Below are positions 59,401 through 64,000 of a stretch of 64,000 nucleotides of DNA, piece by piece. Made by a program: the position numbers and the translations under genes. The DNA is from Sphagnum magellanicum (lineage: Eukaryota; Streptophyta; Sphagnopsida; Sphagnales; Sphagnaceae), in NCBI GenBank assembly GCA_021904315.1, contig CM038921.1, positions 15,164,590 through 15,228,589 of the forward strand, given 5' to 3'. Positions within the stretch are counted from its first letter, which is position 1. The number at the start of each line of letters is the position of its first letter. The notes under the pieces were generated by a model that saw only the letters and a program-made list of their open reading frames with translations, was not told where the DNA came from and ran no database searches.

Positions 59401-62400
59401 TGCCAGAAGGATTTCCTTATATGTATTGTTATTAAGCAGTGAATGTAATGCTTGTGGCATATTCTGCAACCCATCATAGAAAAAACCAAAGAATTCATTA
59501 TTTCTTGTATTTGTTTCCTCCACTTCCAAAAGCAAAAGAACTTGTTTTCAACTTCTGAAATTGTCATTGGCAAGATGTTTGCACTCAAAGTGTCAGTTTG
59601 AAGCTTCTTTACACCTTTCAATCAATTTTTCTTACATCTCTCCCACAAAGAATGTCATGTGTTATTATCCCATTACCTCCAAATCTGGAATGGTTTCAAA
59701 GAGAGGTGCCACCACCAGTCTTGCTACCCAATCACCAGATGCCTTCTTCACCAGAAGGTCCTTGCAGCAAAACCACCCAAGAAACAACACCTCCATCACG
59801 TGGGATGCCACCCTTGTCATGGAGATAACATATGAGGCAATCGACTTTCGTGATACAGTTTCCATGATGTCAGCACATGCGAAGTACAGATCCACCACCT
59901 GCTTTGTCGCCTCAGACATTGATGGCAGAAGTGCCTGGAGTCAAAACCAAATACACACTCAGTCCAAAAGGACTAATATTCTGCTCAAGTGAGCAAGGCA
60001 ATGGGTGCAAGGCAAAAAGGAGTATCACCTGGAAGCAAAAAAGGTGACATCTAGGTGTAGATGATTGCTTGTACCTCAATCTTGTCAAAGGGTGGAGGTG
60101 TTGCCACTGTTTCTGTGAGCAGTTTCATTCGCTCTGTCTCAGATAGAGAGCTGTAATTCTCCACCAAACCCAAAAGCCGCAAAATCTCATCTGTCGCCTG
60201 CAACCCAAAGAATCAGATGTGTTATGAAGGCATCAAGGATTTCACCAGAGTCACATGTCAGATCCACTGCAAAGGCAGCACATCCTGCAATCATGCTTTG
60301 ATTACATATGTATGTATGTTCCTGAACCAGTAGAGGCCATTTGCATGTTGAACCTGAGAGTGTATTGTTGACTCTTGCCGAACATCAAGAGAACAGCAGT
60401 AGAATCCGAAAGTTTCTGCCAAACGGACCAAGTCTTTCAGCTTGCTGTCAGCAAGTTGGGCATCTCCGTTGCTCCTCAAAGAAGTCTGAAAGTCCACCAG
60501 AATTTGGTTTAATACTCCTTGTCATTATGTGATTTATGGTGTGTTTTTTTTCACAGTTTCTAGAATGAGTTTCTCTCAGGTTGCAAAAATCAGAAATGCA
60601 AATGAACCCAAGTTTTCTCCTCTTTGCATTTTTCCATTCAATAGTTATGAAACGCAGCTCACATTAGATTCAGATCATATTGAGAAGAAAAGGCAAAAGA
60701 CTGACTAACATCAATGAAGCGCAGGTCCTTCAGAAACTCCTCTTCATTAACATATGCATCCTTTTTCGGATCCAACCCCGGAATCTCGTCCAAGTTGTAT
60801 TCAATATCAAAGAGGAGCTGTTCAACATCTCCAATGCCTCAAAAAAGGTCCAAGATTTGCACAGAAGAAATCTCCACAACAGCATGTGAAGATATGTAAC
60901 ATCTGCATGCCTCAATATAGCATTCACCCAATCATCACTTTTCTCATTTAAGAACTACCCATTTTCAGATTAACAGGTCCTTACTTGGTCTGCCTCTCCA
61001 AGTTCACGCAAGCGTGCATTCACAATGCGCAGATTTTGTTCAAGGCGGTGGCGCATCACCAGCAGTTTCAGTCGGTATGGTTCCTGCACAGCACATGCCC
61101 AATCCAAAAGTGTTTGACTAGTGGATGCTTGCTGCTGCTCAACCCACATAGTGTAGAAACAGAAGCTCAATCTCACATACAACACAGGAGGAAAAATCAC
61201 AAGGTTCTTCTGGATGCACTATGAAAACTACATTATCTTTTCCATATAACTATTGAGAACTTCTCCAATACAGAGAAAGAGTGAGTGCCTGAAATGGATA
61301 CCAACAGTGCACTACAATGGGTTTTGCAGAGGAAAGAGCAGAAGCTTACATGCTCATACATGGCACTGCTAAATTGGAGAGCTGGGATCATCTGAATCAT
61401 TTCCATATCTGTCACAAGGCTGTCCAGTAGCTCTGGTGAAACTTTGCAAATCAAAACAGAGTGTGTCAATATATCCTGCAATGGTGCAAACAAAGGCAGA
61501 TTGTGTCAAATTCCATAACAGCAGAGTGCATGCAATGTGGATGGACTGGACCTTCACAAGCATTCAGTGCTGCACTTGGGTAGGTAAGTATGTGCACCCC
61601 ATTGGAAGTCTTGTTCAAACAACACACAGAGAGGCTTACAAAATGGAGACTGTGGAAGGAGCACCAACAATCACCTGACAAGCACGGCAGCGTCGAATGT
61701 ATTCTGCTAAAATCAATCGACTTGCCAGGAGTGCTGCCATGATCGTGGTTTCCGGAAGTACTAACCCATGCCCCCCACAAGAGTAGCCAATGAATCATGC
61801 ATAGATTGTCATACCATCCTCATGACCTTCACATAGATTTTACCAAAGAAATTGACAAATGCAAAATCATGCTATTGCCATAATAGAACTCACCATAAGG
61901 ATTACCATCACGATCACCACCAATCCATGATCCAAATCTGATGAAGCTCGGTAAGGTGACATGCTCATTTGGATATATAGCCTGGATGCAATCAGGAAAA
62001 AAATCAAATGAGGGAAAAAAAAAGAAAGGTGCGAAAAGACAGCATCATGAAGACGACTACAACTACAGCTGCACTTGTTTCTTCTCAAGGTAGAACTCTT
62101 TCACAGCCAAAAAGACACAGTAATGTTCTCTCCCTGTGTGTAAGAGTAGCTCACATTCAGTGAGTTTTCGGCATATCTGTAAGTTGTGCAAACAGCCTCG
62201 AAGAGAGAGAATCGAAAGTAATCAAGTCCTGTGATAATCTCTTCCAGCACCGTTGGTTTCTTGGTGCGCATCTCATCTGTCCTCCACAGAATCTCAATCT
62301 ATGAAAAAAAATGCATCACCACACAACAACCCAGTTCATGGTTTTAGTTCAAATGTCTCCCAGCAAGATTGAGGTTCAAATCCACGATCACTTGCAATGA

Positions 62401-63938
62401 GCACCATCAGCACACACCTCCTACAACTCAAGCTCCTGGCTAGATGCTGATCTGAGCTGGAGAACAGCAATGTTCAGATGAGGGTGTAAGATCGAATCTC
62501 TGAGGACAAACCTCTGCTTCCACTTCTGCTTCCACCTCCACTTTCTGTGCAGGACTGAGCCGTGGATCCTGCAATGATTTGTCCAACAAGTAAGGCAGAG
62601 AGAAACATGAACTTTATCATCAGCTGGGAAGCAGGAAATTGCAAGTCAAGAGAAGAAGAAGAAGAAGATGTGCAACCTCACGATTACTGCAGAGCAAAAA
62701 GATTCGATGTAAACATGTGAGAACTTCTCTGCGTCGTGCCTCTGTTGGGTGTGCTGTAAACACTGGATTGTACTGCCAAAAAACACAACAAGAAACACAT
62801 CATCAACCAGGGTTCTCATCACTAGCAACATCAAGAGACATGGGAGTATTGTCATCTTCCATGGTCACAGAGACCTGGTGAAGCTTGCTTGTCCTGGGGA
62901 TCAGCACATAATCTTTGCTAATGAATTGTTTTTAGACTGTACCTCTATCCTGTTCAGTAAAGCCTGGAGATCTTCTGCACCCACATTTGCCTCCTTGAAA
63001 AGACGCAGTGTATGGTCAAAAGATGCAGGCCACAGTGGTCTTGCATTTCTGCTAGCCCACACCTGAAACCCGAGCACTTCCAGGCTAACAATCAAAATGG
63101 GGTTCATTTTAGGCATAGCTGAAGACTGCAGTTCATCATCATCATCACTACTGCAGAAGAATGTATCAACAAGAATCTTAGCTGTGGTTGTCAAATGTGC
63201 TGCTGCAAACCAAAGTGCGGCAAAACAGAAAAAAACATTCCACCGTTTTCTACCTCTTCTCGACGCCTTCGATGACTATGTGCTTCATCAGCAACATTCA
63301 GAAGTGACGAGTACAAGTAGAAAATCCTGATTACAGCAGTCATCTGCAACAAGAGATAAGATGTGTAGATAGATTAGGGAAGAGAAAAAAATTACCACAT
63401 TCACATCTGACACAGTAAAAGAGTGAGAGTGAGAGAGAGAGAGTGGGGGATTCATGACAGGCTGCCATGATCCATCCATATCCTTTAGCAAAAACCAATA
63501 CTAACTTCACTCTCAGGATAACACTAGCAAAATCTTTATTTGCAGTTCTCATTCAATGTTCAAGCAATAAGGACATACCAAGGGCTCTTCCATCTTCTCA
63601 ATGTAGCGCAGCAAGTCCGCTCTCTTACGTGGATCCTCCTTGTTGCGCAATTGCTCAAACCCATTTTGCAAAAGCAATGCCTTGACACCCACAACATATG
63701 AAACATCATTACTGCAGTGCACTTTTTCCTACTCCATGATTCCCCTTCTTCTTTCCTAACATGGCAGCACTTCTCTCTCTCTCTCTCTCTCTCTGAAAAG
63801 AAGGAAATGTGAGGACTACAAATCTCTGTTCCATTAAAAGCAGTGGAGAAAAAGGGACTTCATACTCACTGCCTCAACCACTTGAGCTTGCCCATCTGCC
63901 TGCACTACCTTATCCAATGTGCTGATCAGAAATGTCAC
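56433..63938 (-). CDS. Phosphoenolpyruvate carboxylase of bacterial-like type, 5' end outside window
   Basis: The enzyme makes oxaloacetate from phosphoenolpyruvate and bicarbonate. The 25 visible exons, all in frame with GT-AG borders, give 946 residues: 63938-63870, 63680-63579, 63343-63254, 63062-62943, 62772-62677, 62568-62512, 62298-62155, 61981-61894, 61760-61675, 61475-61350, 61083-60985, 60817-60710, 60485-60354, 60197-60075, 59934-59677, 59463-59386, 59138-58947, 58636-58538, 58384-58316, 58173-57958, 57797-57657, 57516-57461, 57327-57261, 57015-56911, 56552-56433. Landmarks in visible numbering: [11 protein letters not shown] with catalytic His (132-142), [12 protein letters not shown] (243-254), [10 protein letters not shown] (597-606), [14 protein letters not shown] (635-648), IGSRPAR (756-762) and C-terminal [12 protein letters not shown], the FRFSLFEAV region and [15 protein letters not shown] differ from plant-type PEPC (SDSNKDSG) and from plant bacterial-type PEPC (SDSGKDAG); they resemble some bacterial PEPCs as I remember them. 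The regulatory N-terminus is not visible. No lesion was found. Confidence 0.93.
63768..63795. repeat. CT microsatellite in a PEPC intron
   Basis: About 14 CT units lie in the intron between the first two visible PEPC exons. A shorter GA tract (63420-63442) lies in the next intron. Confidence 0.85.
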
Positions 63939-64000
63939 CTGTCCATGCCCACAGATCATAAGCTCTCATAATTCAACTTTTGCTTTGATTGCCTTCTTCA

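Noticed and set aside
62365-62385. B-box-like GGTTCAAATCC motif in a PEPC intron
   Set aside because: No A box or cloverleaf could be found around it, so no tRNA gene is called.
1-64000. CRISPR arrays, rRNA genes and bacterial operon features
   Set aside because: None was seen. The repeats present are eukaryotic minisatellites and transposons, and the genes contain spliceosomal introns.

Overview
The window is nuclear DNA of a land plant. It holds spliced genes with GT-AG introns and plant gene families: a CBP60 calmodulin-binding protein, a SINA-type E3 ligase and a plant-type dihydrodipicolinate reductase. Large AT-rich stretches are full of decayed transposons. I cannot fix the lineage; one phosphoenolpyruvate carboxylase (PEPC) unlike the two usual plant classes, plus the heavy load of old repeats, make me suspect a non-flowering plant, at low confidence.

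Layout. Positions 1-34,000 are AT-rich and hold no intact gene that I recognise. They contain four copies of one ~915-bp LTR-like repeat (two with exact 5-bp target duplications), three copies of a ~400-490-bp LTR-like repeat, Ty1/copia integrase and RNase H relics, a relic of a transposase-like protein with an HGKG motif, a Mutator-like (MULE) relic with a SWIM zinc finger, an exon set from a decayed membrane-protein gene, and several tandem repeats. Positions 34,000-41,400 are richer in GC and carry an apparently intact seven-exon CBP60 gene on the minus strand. Its upstream side has CT and GGGGCG repeats and an eight-unit 68-bp minisatellite. Positions 41,400-49,800 return to AT-rich DNA with G-rich tracts, a 214-bp MITE, a 250-bp tandem duplication and a perfect 28-bp foldback. 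A two-exon SINA-like RING E3 gene (plus strand) lies at 49,889-50,956.

Positions 52,263-64,000 hold two metabolic genes on the minus strand. The first is a chloroplast-type dihydrodipicolinate reductase (lysine synthesis) whose frame is broken in at least three places and which has lost the expected catalytic lysine, so I call it a pseudogene. The second is a PEPC with 25 visible exons (946 codons plus stop), all in frame, ending in the RNTG tetrapeptide and running off the right edge at its 5' end. Its motifs look bacterial and match neither plant-type PEPC nor the known plant/algal bacterial-type PEPC. This is the most interesting item here. The genes do not form a functional unit; each stands alone.
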